From contig NZ_NMQW01000004.1 of NCBI RefSeq assembly GCF_002234615.1, positions 28,007-92,006 on the forward strand: a stretch of DNA of 64,000 bases. Reading direction: 5' to 3'. Below are positions 1 to 6,609 of the stretch, piece by piece. The notes beneath the pieces are model-generated. The model was not told the origin of the DNA. It ran no database searches and saw nothing but the letters and a program-made list of their open reading frames with translations. Each line of letters begins with the position of its first letter. Position 1 is the first letter of the stretch. The DNA is from Paenibacillus rigui. GTDB taxonomy: Bacteria > Bacillota > Bacilli > Paenibacillales > NBRC-103111. The position numbers and the translations under genes are program-made.

Positions 1-366
1 CCTCGCTTCTTCTGCGGCAGCGGTAATATCCACCATAAATTCATCATAGCCGCCTAAGTGGGAGCCGACCTGACTCGTGTATACGTATACATCCGTGCGC
101 TGTCCCGCTCCTTCAAAATGCAGCAGCGTTCTTCCGTGCGGGTAAGGGTTGTCTAGGGCCAGCTTGGTCCGGTACCAACCTTGTCCCTGATAATACTTGC
201 CGTCCGGGTCGAGCACGTCGAGCCCGTTGTACGAATGCGGCAGCTCTACCGGATGCCACGGCACGTTGTAATGGTTTTGCAGCTTATCCTGGCGCCAAGC
301 CTCCCATGGGCCGCCCAAGCTCCCGCGGTGATGCTCCCAGCCGCTGATTAATCGTTGTTTAATCAC
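1..366 (-). CDS. Glycoside hydrolase family 2 protein, N-terminal part (runs off the window)
   Basis: The frame is open from its start to the window edge, so only about the first 120 residues are present. They contain the GH2 sugar-binding jelly-roll signature: WHPVELPHSYNG, then HFEGAGQRTDVYV and GGYDEFMVDIT, as in beta-galactosidases and beta-glucuronidases. The catalytic half lies outside. I chose the GTG at 366, preceded by ACGGAGTG, over an in-frame ATG at 411 that lacks a clear ribosome binding site. It is divergent from the AraC-type gene at 535, a usual pairing of glycosidase and sugar-responsive regulator. The exact substrate cannot be read from this fragment. Confidence 0.8.
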   Translation of the reverse strand, partial: MIKQRLISGWEHHRGSLGGPWEAWRQDKLQNHYNVPWHPVELPHSYNGLDVLDPDGKYYQGQGWYRTKLALDNPYPHGRTLLHFEGAGQRTDVYVYTSQVGSHLGGYDEFMVDITAAAEEAR

Positions 367-534
367 ATTTAACACACTCCGTCTGCACTTGTCTGTTTCA
401 TCTATGTTCATGTCTTAACCCATGAAGCCGTTTCCCTGCCTTTCAAGCTTAGCAAAAAATGATTCCGCATAGTTTGGCAGCGTTATGATAAAATGTTGTT
501 ATATTACGGTTACATCAGCAGAGGGGGACACGCC

Positions 535-1419
535 ATGCGAATTATGAATTATTTGAACCTGAACCAGCATCCGGTGCAGCTGTCCTTTGCAAGAGACCGG
601 ACCGACGAGTTCGTCGAAATCTACCATGCCCATCAGGGGATGGAGCTGCTGTACGTCCATGAGGGTGTCGGAAGCGTCGTTGTAAATCAACAAATTTCAG
701 AGCTGGCTCCGGGGAGCTTGCTCTGCTTTCGTCCGTTTCAGCTGCACCGGATTCAGATCAAGCTGCCTCCGGGCGTAAGATATATTCGTTCCTTGATGGT
801 ATTCGAGCCGACGGAGCTGGATCGTTACTTGGCTCCTTTCACGGCATTGCAGTCGTTCTTCCGCCGGCTGTGGAAGGATCCGCTTGCAGGACAGGTCATC
901 TCCGGCCTTCCCCAGGAGCCGATGCTGCGCCTGCTTGGCGATTATCGGGAGCGTATTCGCTTATCGGCACCTGATCGCCTGCTGGAAGAGCAAATGCTGT
1001 TTCTGGTGGCAATGCTCCACTTCGTGTCCGCCCATGCCGAAAAGACCTCCTCTCCCGAAATGGAGGGGCAGCCTAAGCTTCAAGCCGCAGGGAAACCGAA
1101 ATCAACGGTCGCCGAGAAGGTTATGGAGTGGATCGAGGAGCATTATATGGAGGAATTTCAGCTTGATGTGCTTGCCCAAGCGGTCCATCTATCGCCCAAC
1201 CATGTGTCGGCGGCCTTCCGGCAATCCGTCGGCACGAGCATTACGGAATATTTAACCGCACGGCGTATCCGCCAGGCGTGCTGGCTCCTTCGAACGAGCG
1301 ATGTTTCCGTCCAGGAGGTCGGACAGTCGATTGGGCTGAGCAATTTCCCGTATTTCTGCCAGCTATTCAAAAAGCATGTCGGCTTGACGCCTTACAAGTT
1401 CAAACGGACGATGGGCTAG
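535..1419 (+). CDS. AraC-family transcriptional regulator
   Basis: A 294-residue protein with an N-terminal cupin-like sensor half (VEIYHAHQGMELLYV, LAPGSLLCFRPFQLHRI) and a C-terminal pair of helix-turn-helix motifs (LDVLAQAVHLSPNHVSAAFRQ and VQEVGQSIGLSNFPYFCQLF, ending KHVGLTPYKFK). This is the classic AraC/XylS layout. The ATG at 535 follows GAGGGGG with 7 bases spacing and is preferred over an in-frame upstream ATG at 493. It is divergently oriented to the GH2 gene at the left edge and probably activates it in response to a sugar; that link is inferred from position only. Confidence 0.9.
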   Translation: MRIMNYLNLNQHPVQLSFARDRTDEFVEIYHAHQGMELLYVHEGVGSVVVNQQISELAPGSLLCFRPFQLHRIQIKLPPGVRYIRSLMVFEPTELDRYLAPFTALQSFFRRLWKDPLAGQVISGLPQEPMLRLLGDYRERIRLSAPDRLLEEQMLFLVAMLHFVSAHAEKTSSPEMEGQPKLQAAGKPKSTVAEKVMEWIEEHYMEEFQLDVLAQAVHLSPNHVSAAFRQSVGTSITEYLTARRIRQACWLLRTSDVSVQEVGQSIGLSNFPYFCQLFKKHVGLTPYKFKRTMG

Positions 1420-1467
1420 TCACAATAGCCCCCCGTCCCTCCGTTCAACGCAATTTTTATTTCCATA

Positions 1468-1510
1468 TGTGATCCCCTTCACATCGGAGGACGCTTATCT
1501 TCATTATCAT
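1468..1510 (+). promoter_or_regulatory. Fnr/Crp-type box and promoter for the radical SAM gene
   Basis: TGTGATCCCCTTCACA (1468-1483) matches TGTGA-N6-TCACA perfectly. A -10 element TATCAT lies at 1505-1510, which puts the box centre at -41.5 from a start near 1517. That is class II activator geometry, as in Bacillus Fnr-dependent promoters. No good -35 hexamer is seen, as expected for an activator-dependent promoter. Confidence 0.85.
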
Positions 1511-1550
1511 GATAGGCATCACAACTCATGAAATGGAAAGGGGGATTCTC

Positions 1551-2678
1551 ATGGAAGCCGCTATAACCCAACCCCGCAGCTATCAAGAATACCCGTTTAT
1601 CGTTATTTGGGAAGTCACCCGCGCCTGCGCTTTGAAATGCCTGCACTGCCGGGCGGAAGCACAGTACACATCAGATCCAAGGCAGCTTACTTTCGAGGAA
1701 GGCAAACGATTAATCGATCAAATCGCCGAGATGCAGCACCCGTTATTCGTGTTCACCGGCGGGGACCCGTTAATGCGGAATGATTTGTTCGAGCTGGCCG
1801 ACTATGCCATACGCGAGAAGCAGCTGTCGGTCTCCATGACGCCAAGTGCCACCCCGAAGGTGACGAGAGAAACTGTTATGAAAGCGAAACAGGTCGGTTT
1901 ATCCCGTTGGGCCTTCAGCCTGGACGGCTCTACCGCCGAAATACACGATCATTTTCGGGGGACCAAAGGCTCCTACGAGATGACGATGCGGGGAATCTCT
2001 TACCTGCAGGAACAAAACATACCGATTCAGATCAACACCACCGTCTCCAAATACAATTTGTCCGATTTAGCGGCAACCGCTGAAAAGGTTCAAGAAATGG
2101 GAGCCGTTCTGTGGAGCTTGTTCTTTCTAGTCCCCACAGGCCGTGGCATGCAGCAGGATATGATCACCCCCGGGCAGCATGAAGAGGTCATGAAGTGGCT
2201 GTACCGCCTTGGCCCCCGGATGCCATTCGGCATCAAAACGACAGAGGCTCCCCATTACCGAAGAGTGATCGCACAAGAACGAAGCTTGGAGGGTCTGCAG
2301 GCTAAGCCTTTTGGAGACCCAAACCCCTTATCCCCTAAGCATTTCGACCGATTGGGCCGGGCCCCCAAAGGGGTAAATGACGGAGATGGCTTTGTATTCA
2401 TCAGTCACACAGGAGACGTATACCCCAGCGGCTTCCTCCCTGTTCGCTGCGGCAATATCAAGGAGACGCCGCTGCTCGATATTTACCGCAGCTCGCCGGT
2501 CATGCGTCAATTACGTGATAAATCTCTGCTCAAGGGCAAATGCGGAGCATGTGAATTCAAGGACCTTTGCGGCGGCTCCAGAGCCCGGGCATATGCGGTA
2601 ACGAATGACTATTTAGAAAGCGATCCTGCCTGCCCGTATGTGCCAAAATCATTTAGTGAATCCGCCCCCATCGGATAA
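1551..2678 (+). CDS. Radical SAM/SPASM protein (TIGR04053-like, related to AhbD/NirJ)
   Basis: A 375-residue radical SAM enzyme. The SAM [4Fe-4S] motif CX3CX2C is seen in TRACALKCLHCRAEAQ near residues 23-38, and GGDPL is the SAM-binding glycine motif. A C-terminal SPASM/Twitch segment (CGACEFKDLCGGSRARAYA followed by DPACPY) should bind auxiliary clusters. The CGGSRARAYA block is shared with the haem and haem d1 enzymes AhbD and NirJ and with the TIGR04053 family. The ATG at 1551 has GGAAAGGGGG upstream and is preferred over in-frame ATGs at 1509 and 1532. The gene lies downstream of a perfect Fnr-type box and near a CgoX/HemY gene. A role in an anaerobic haem or redox-cofactor step is plausible but unproven. 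Confidence 0.85.
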   Translation: MEAAITQPRSYQEYPFIVIWEVTRACALKCLHCRAEAQYTSDPRQLTFEEGKRLIDQIAEMQHPLFVFTGGDPLMRNDLFELADYAIREKQLSVSMTPSATPKVTRETVMKAKQVGLSRWAFSLDGSTAEIHDHFRGTKGSYEMTMRGISYLQEQNIPIQINTTVSKYNLSDLAATAEKVQEMGAVLWSLFFLVPTGRGMQQDMITPGQHEEVMKWLYRLGPRMPFGIKTTEAPHYRRVIAQERSLEGLQAKPFGDPNPLSPKHFDRLGRAPKGVNDGDGFVFISHTGDVYPSGFLPVRCGNIKETPLLDIYRSSPVMRQLRDKSLLKGKCGACEFKDLCGGSRARAYAVTNDYLESDPACPYVPKSFSESAPIG

Positions 2679-2706
2679 GCCTGGATATCGATGCTGTAGT
2701 CCTTGC

Positions 2707-3405
2707 CTAATTCTCTCTCCAATGCCGGAGCGCCTCCATATCATGAATGACAAAGCCTAGTCGATCAGTTTCTACAATCCCCTCTTTGCGAAGCTGATTC
2801 AGCATGCGGTTGACCGTCTCTCTTGTCGTTCCGATCGCATTGGCGATATCCTGATGGGTCATAGGCATTTCGATAATATACTTTCCATTCTTCACCTTAC
2901 CGTTGTTTTCCGCCAGCTTCAGCAGGAACAGCTGACCGCGGTTTTGCACATCTTGACCGGTCAGCTCCTGGATTTTTTCCTGCAGCTCGAGAATTTTTTG
3001 GCTCATCACTCTCAAAATTTTGACGGCTACACCCGGTGTGCTGCTGAGCAGAAATTCAAAGGGCTTTATCGGCATGGCGAGAAGCGTCGTCGGCACAATC
3101 GTTTCCGCTGTTGCAGGATAACAGTTCGCATGAAATAACCCCGTATGCGGGAACATATCCCCCTTTTTCAAAAAGGAGACGATTTGCTGATGGCCATTTT
3201 CATCGGTCTTGTACGTTTTGACCAAGCCTTGCTGAATAAAGTATACCGCTTCCTTGTCGCCTCCTTCCGAGAAGACGACTGTTTTTTTCCGGTAAGAGCG
3301 CTGAATCATAATTGTGCTGAGCCCTCCCAGCTCTTCATCGGATAAATCCCGAAATAAAGGAACCTGCCGAAGCAGGCTAACGGTATCTATCGCTTCTTCC
3401 TTCAT
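2707..3405 (-). CDS. Crp/Fnr-family transcriptional regulator without Fe-S cysteines
   Basis: A 232-residue protein with an N-terminal cyclic-nucleotide-binding-type beta barrel (VVFSEGGDKEAVYFIQQGLVKTY), a dimerisation helix, and a C-terminal winged HTH (MTHQDIANAIGTTRETVNRML). The recognition helix RETVNR resembles the RETVGR helix of Crp, which reads TGTGA. Only one cysteine is present, so the cluster ligands of Bacillus or E. coli Fnr are absent. The ATG at 3405 has GAAGGGGTG upstream. It is downstream of the DUF59 operon but separated from it by a terminator. It could bind the TGTGA-N6-TCACA boxes in this island; alternatively a separate Fnr encoded elsewhere does so. Confidence 0.9.
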   Translation of the reverse strand: MKEEAIDTVSLLRQVPLFRDLSDEELGGLSTIMIQRSYRKKTVVFSEGGDKEAVYFIQQGLVKTYKTDENGHQQIVSFLKKGDMFPHTGLFHANCYPATAETIVPTTLLAMPIKPFEFLLSSTPGVAVKILRVMSQKILELQEKIQELTGQDVQNRGQLFLLKLAENNGKVKNGKYIIEMPMTHQDIANAIGTTRETVNRMLNQLRKEGIVETDRLGFVIHDMEALRHWREN

Positions 3406-3442
3406 GTCCACACCCCTTCTCCTGTCCACATCTCATCACATG

Positions 3443-3482
3443 AAAAAAAGAGCCAGACTTTCCCCCCGGCCCGTCTTGCCCA
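3443..3482 (-). terminator. Rho-independent terminator of the DUF2249-DUF59 operon
   Basis: Read on the minus strand, GGGCAAGAC and GTCTGGCTC pair as a nine-base stem with one mismatch and one wobble around a GC-rich loop, followed by seven T. It lies 5 bases after the stop at 3487 and before the Crp/Fnr start. Confidence 0.8.
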
Positions 3483-3486
3483 TTGC

Positions 3487-3795
3487 TTAGAACGTATTCA
3501 GCTGCTTTCTTGCTGCTTCAGACATTTGCTCCGGGGTCCAACGGGGCTCCCAGACAACATCCACTTGCACTTTTCCAATACCGGGCAACCCTTCCAGTGC
3601 GTGGCGAACCCCGCCAACAATCGTATCATGCAGAGGACAACCCGGCGTTGTTAAGGTCATCCGTACCGCAGCCTGATCTCCCGTTATCGCCACTTCATAT
3701 ACAAGTCCCAGGTCTACAATATTAACCCCTAGCTCCGGGTCGAATACTTGCTTAAGCTGCTCTATTGCCTGCTCAACGGATATGATTTGTTCCAC
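3487..3795 (-). CDS. DUF59/MIP18-family metal-sulfur cluster assembly factor
   Basis: A 102-residue DUF59 protein. Diagnostic stretches are VFDPELGVNIVDLGLVY and MTLTTPGCPLHDTI, the latter holding the conserved cysteine of SufT/PaaD-like Fe-S assembly factors, and a C-terminal VWEPRWTPEQMSE. Family members help load Fe-S clusters onto target proteins. It is the third gene of a small operon with two DUF2249 proteins, transcribed from an Fnr-type promoter at 4388-4430. A role in Fe-S maturation or repair for the neighbouring nitrate respiration enzymes is inferred from this context. Confidence 0.88.
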   Translation of the reverse strand: MEQIISVEQAIEQLKQVFDPELGVNIVDLGLVYEVAITGDQAAVRMTLTTPGCPLHDTIVGGVRHALEGLPGIGKVQVDVVWEPRWTPEQMSEAARKQLNTF

Positions 3796-3815
3796 AGTCC
3801 CCTCACGCCCCTCCT

Positions 3816-4049
3816 CTAAATGATCACGGTTTTGTCGATGGCGACTTTGGCAGAGCCGTCTGTCTGGCGCTCAATCTGATACGGGTACCCCAAGCGCTGC
3901 AATTCTTCAATAAGAAACATCGGAACACGATCATTGTGAATCCATATCCGGTCCCCAATGGCCGCTTCTTCCAGCGCCTGGAGCGTTCGAAGCATCGGCT
4001 GGGGAGGCTCCAGACCTCGATTATCAAGCTCTATTACTTTACGATCCAT
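3816..4049 (-). CDS. DUF2249 domain protein (second of two)
   Basis: A 77-residue protein made of a single DUF2249 (TusA-like fold) domain: VIELDNRGLEPPQPMLRTLQALEE, then GDRIWIHNDRVPMFLIEELQ and GYPYQIERQTDG. The ATG at 4049 is preceded by GGAGGAGGGG; upstream in-frame codons extend into the previous gene without a ribosome binding site. It overlaps the end of the preceding DUF2249 gene by 11 bases, so the two are translationally linked. DUF2249 proteins often occur with hemerythrins and denitrification genes, as here. The biochemical function is unknown. Confidence 0.85.
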   Translation of the reverse strand: MDRKVIELDNRGLEPPQPMLRTLQALEEAAIGDRIWIHNDRVPMFLIEELQRLGYPYQIERQTDGSAKVAIDKTVII

Positions 4050-4365
4050 CCGAGAGCCCCTCCTCCGGTGCATCCCGTTTGCTGAATTCCCGCAATGGCA
4101 GAGCATTCAATGGGTCCATGGCTTGATCCGTACGGGCAAAAGCAACAATCCAATACCCTTCCTCCATCTCCTCTGCCTTATGGGCATAACCTTTAACCTT
4201 CATAACCCCGAGCAATGGAGTCGGCTTAAACAAAGCATGCATCATAAATACATCTTCAGGCTCCAGGGAAGCAACCGTATCCATAATGAGCTTGAACGGC
4301 TCTAATTTTTGTCTTAAATACGGACGGACATCCAACTCAACAATTCGCGGCTCCTGCTTCTTCAT
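4039..4365 (-). CDS. DUF2249 domain protein (first of two)
   Basis: A 108-residue DUF2249 protein. The family pattern is visible: VELDVRPYLRQKLEPFKLIMDTVASLEPEDVFMMHALFKPTPLLGVM and an aromatic-rich YWIVAFAR strand. ATG 4365 is preferred: GAGAGGTG stands six bases upstream, while the upstream GTG and ATG at 4374 and 4371 overlap that ribosome binding site. It is first in the operon with the shorter DUF2249 protein and a DUF59 protein. The predicted transcription start near 4381 gives a leader of about 16 bases. Function unknown; the Fnr-type promoter ties it to anaerobic or nitrosative metabolism. Confidence 0.85.
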   Translation of the reverse strand: MKKQEPRIVELDVRPYLRQKLEPFKLIMDTVASLEPEDVFMMHALFKPTPLLGVMKVKGYAHKAEEMEEGYWIVAFARTDQAMDPLNALPLREFSKRDAPEEGLSDGS

Positions 4366-4387
4366 CTGCATCACCTCTCATAGCCTC

Positions 4388-4430
4388 ATTATACGAGAAG
4401 GGTTCACCCCCGAATGTGACGGAAATCACG
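4388..4430 (-). promoter_or_regulatory. Fnr/Crp-type box and -10 for the DUF2249 operon
   Basis: TGTGACGGAAATCACG (4415-4430) is one base off the perfect palindrome. On the minus strand a consensus TATAAT (4393-4388) begins exactly 29.5 bases from the box centre, giving -41.5. The box also stands 93 bases upstream of the divergent porphyrinogen oxidase gene, but no -10 at the matching plus-strand distance was found. Confidence 0.82.
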
Positions 4431-4522
4431 TTTGCCAAAAAAGTGAAAAGTGACCTGCATCATATCTGCTGCCGCTTCCCCATGGTACATTGAACAAAAG
4501 CTGAGAACAGGAGAGTGCGGAT

Positions 4523-5965
4523 ATGAGTGTCAAGCATATAGGTGTTATTGGCGGGGGCATCACAGGACTAACTGCTACATATGAGCTGCAAAAACATTTT
4601 GCCAGGATCGGACAGCCTGTTCGTATAACCCTATTGGAAAAAGGCGGTAAGCTGGGTGGCGCTATACAAACGTTAAAGCGTGACGGTTTTGTTATCGAAA
4701 AAGGGCCTGATTCTTTCTTAGCGCGCAAGCCCGCCGTTCTCGATCTATCTAAAGATCTGGACTTGATGGATCACTTGGTCGGCATGTCCCCGGCTGCTTC
4801 CAAAAGCTATATTTACCTGAACGGAAGGCTCCATCCGATGCCTGCGGGTCTGGCTATGGGGATTCCTACTCAAATGAAGCCCTTCATAGGAACCCGATTG
4901 CTTTCTATCCCCGGCAAAGCAAGGGCCGCCTTGGATTTGGTGCTGCCCAAGAAAAAGACGCCGGGAGATGAATCTCTCGGCAGCCTGATCGAGCGGAGAC
5001 TAGGTTCACAAGTTGCGGACCGTTTAGTCGGCCCCATTCTTGCAGGCATTTATGCCGGTGATCTGCACAGACTAAGTACGGCTGCCACCTTTCCCCAGCT
5101 GCAAGCCATGGAGGAACACAATCGCAGTCTGATTCTTGGCATGGTGGCTGCCCGCAACCATCCACTTCCCGCAATGCCGGATCCCGCCCGCATGCAGCTG
5201 CCTCCCCATCTGCGCGGGAGCATGTTCCTCACTTACAAGGGTGGACTGGGCACCTTGGTTGAACGTCTCGCGGACGCCCTTCAACAGGCGGGCACCCAAA
5301 TCTGCCTGAACAGCCCTGTTCGCCAGCTGTCGCGCCAACAGGAAGGCTATGCTATCCACCTGTCCGATCAAACGATCCAGGTAGATCGTATCATTCTGGC
5401 AGTGCCCGCGGAGCAGGCACAGTCCATACTGCAGCATGCATCTACTCCGCTATCCAGCCGATTGGAGCAAATCCCCAGCGTTTCTGTGGCTAACGTGGTC
5501 ATGGCCTTTGATCAGGCGCAATTCAAAAGACCGTTGCAAGGATCAGGGTTTGTCATCCCCCGGCAAGAGGGGCTCTTCATCACGGCTTGTACGTGGACTT
5601 CTATGAAATGGAGTCACACCGCTCCGGAAGGAAAAGTGCTATTACGGGCCTATGTCGGCCATTGGGCCGATCAGACCCATGTACAGCTGACCGATCAAGA
5701 GTTAACCCATCTTGTGCTTAAGGATCTGACCCGGATTCTAGGAGAACAAGCTACTCCTTTATTCACCGAGATCAGCCGACATTCAGAAGCCATGTCCCAG
5801 TATCTTGTAGGTCATGTGGAAAGACTGCAGGCTATCGAGGATGAGCTTGGCGGCCAATTCCCCAATCTCGTCGTTGCGGGGCGCTCGTATCGCGGTGTCG
5901 GCATTCCGGATTGTGTTGCCCAAGGGAAAGCGGCGGCACAGCGTCTATATCGGACGAACCTATGA
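4523..5965 (+). CDS. hemY: Coproporphyrinogen III / protoporphyrinogen oxidase (CgoX/HemY type)
   Basis: A 480-residue FAD flavoprotein. It starts with the dinucleotide-binding motif GVIGGGITGLTATYELQK, continues with LLEKGGKLGGAIQT and EKGPDSFLARKP, and ends with the FAD-closing motif NLVVAGRSYRGVGIPDCVAQG typical of HemG/HemY/CgoX oxidases. In Gram-positive bacteria this oxygen-using enzyme oxidises coproporphyrinogen III in the coproporphyrin-dependent haem pathway. The ATG at 4523 follows AGGAG. It is not clustered with hemE/hemH here and sits among Fnr-type genes. Its 3' end overlaps the convergent gene at 5960 by six bases. Confidence 0.92.
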   Translation: MSVKHIGVIGGGITGLTATYELQKHFARIGQPVRITLLEKGGKLGGAIQTLKRDGFVIEKGPDSFLARKPAVLDLSKDLDLMDHLVGMSPAASKSYIYLNGRLHPMPAGLAMGIPTQMKPFIGTRLLSIPGKARAALDLVLPKKKTPGDESLGSLIERRLGSQVADRLVGPILAGIYAGDLHRLSTAATFPQLQAMEEHNRSLILGMVAARNHPLPAMPDPARMQLPPHLRGSMFLTYKGGLGTLVERLADALQQAGTQICLNSPVRQLSRQQEGYAIHLSDQTIQVDRIILAVPAEQAQSILQHASTPLSSRLEQIPSVSVANVVMAFDQAQFKRPLQGSGFVIPRQEGLFITACTWTSMKWSHTAPEGKVLLRAYVGHWADQTHVQLTDQELTHLVLKDLTRILGEQATPLFTEISRHSEAMSQYLVGHVERLQAIEDELGGQFPNLVVAGRSYRGVGIPDCVAQGKAAAQRLYRTNL

Positions 5966-6256
5966 GCCGGGTATAAAATGGACTTTGTAGACGAGCTGCG
6001 CCGAAGGATCGGAGGAGCGGAGGACCGCCCCCTCCTCGGAGGTGACGAAGCTCGTCCATTCATCCCCTCTTAAGGGGATCGCAAGAAATTGATGCTCATT
6101 CATAAACATCTTTATATAGGACTGGTCTTCTGTCATACTGATTTTCGCAAGGGTCATCCTTTTGGGGGGCGCGATGGGATCAAGACCCGCTTGATCCTCG
6201 ATATGCACCTCAACCTGTGAGCCCAGCCAACGCGACAACTTTTCTTCCCAATTCAT
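5960..6256 (-). CDS. Hypothetical protein, last gene of the nitrate reductase operon
   Basis: A 98-residue soluble protein I do not recognise. It begins MNWEEKLSRWLGSQVEVHIEDQ, is rich in charged residues, has no cysteine, signal peptide or membrane segment, and contains a predicted beta-rich middle (MTLAKISMTEDQSYIKMFM). ATG 6256 with GAGG eight bases upstream is chosen over a GTG at 6265 that overlaps that site. It starts 5 bases after the preceding stop, so it is co-translated with the gene at 6262. Position suggests an accessory or chaperone role for the nitrate reductase; that is a guess. Confidence 0.7.
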   Translation of the reverse strand: MNWEEKLSRWLGSQVEVHIEDQAGLDPIAPPKRMTLAKISMTEDQSYIKMFMNEHQFLAIPLRGDEWTSFVTSEEGAVLRSSDPSAQLVYKVHFIPGS

Positions 6257-6261
6257 AGCCT

Positions 6262-6594
6262 TCACCTCGTTTGTAAGCGGCAGCAGCCCGCATCAACCTT
6301 AGGGGACACTTTAAGCTGATACCCCTGCAGATGATTCCAGCAATCGGCTTCTGCCTCCAAATCCATACTGGCGTTCTCTTCAACATACCGCAGCACTTCG
6401 TCTTCGGTTTCCCATGCTGCCAAGCCCTTGACCTCGGCAACAGCGATATCGAGTCCATCCTCAACCCTGTAGTCGATATACCAGGTGCCCCTTCCCGTAA
6501 AGAGGCGGTTCAATTGCCCGGCAATCACCGTTTGGAAGGGCGACGGCGTATGTTCCCGAATAAAGCAAAGATCCATTTGAAACTCGCAAGGCAT
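6262..6594 (-). CDS. Hypothetical protein in the nitrate reductase operon
   Basis: A 110-residue protein I do not recognise. It starts MPCEFQMDLCFIREH after a strong GGAGGGGGAG. It contains GTWYIDYRVEDGLDIAVAEVKGLAAWETEDEVLRYVEE and a short C-terminal segment with CC. No membrane segment or signal peptide is seen. It lies 15 bases downstream of the nitrate porter gene, so it belongs to the same operon. The acidic middle and position before another unknown gene fit a small assembly or regulatory factor, but nothing in the sequence fixes its role. Confidence 0.7.
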   Translation of the reverse strand: MPCEFQMDLCFIREHTPSPFQTVIAGQLNRLFTGRGTWYIDYRVEDGLDIAVAEVKGLAAWETEDEVLRYVEENASMDLEAEADCWNHLQGYQLKVSPKVDAGCCRLQTR

Positions 6595-6609
6595 CGCTTC
6601 TCCCCCTCC

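Noticed and set aside
3421..3441. Possible TGTGA-type box before the Crp/Fnr gene
   Set aside because: Only one TCACA half-site is present; the other half reads TCCAC.
4415..4520. Fnr control of the porphyrinogen oxidase gene by the shared box
   Set aside because: At the required distance on the plus strand the sequence is TGACCT, not a -10. The box fits only the minus-strand operon.
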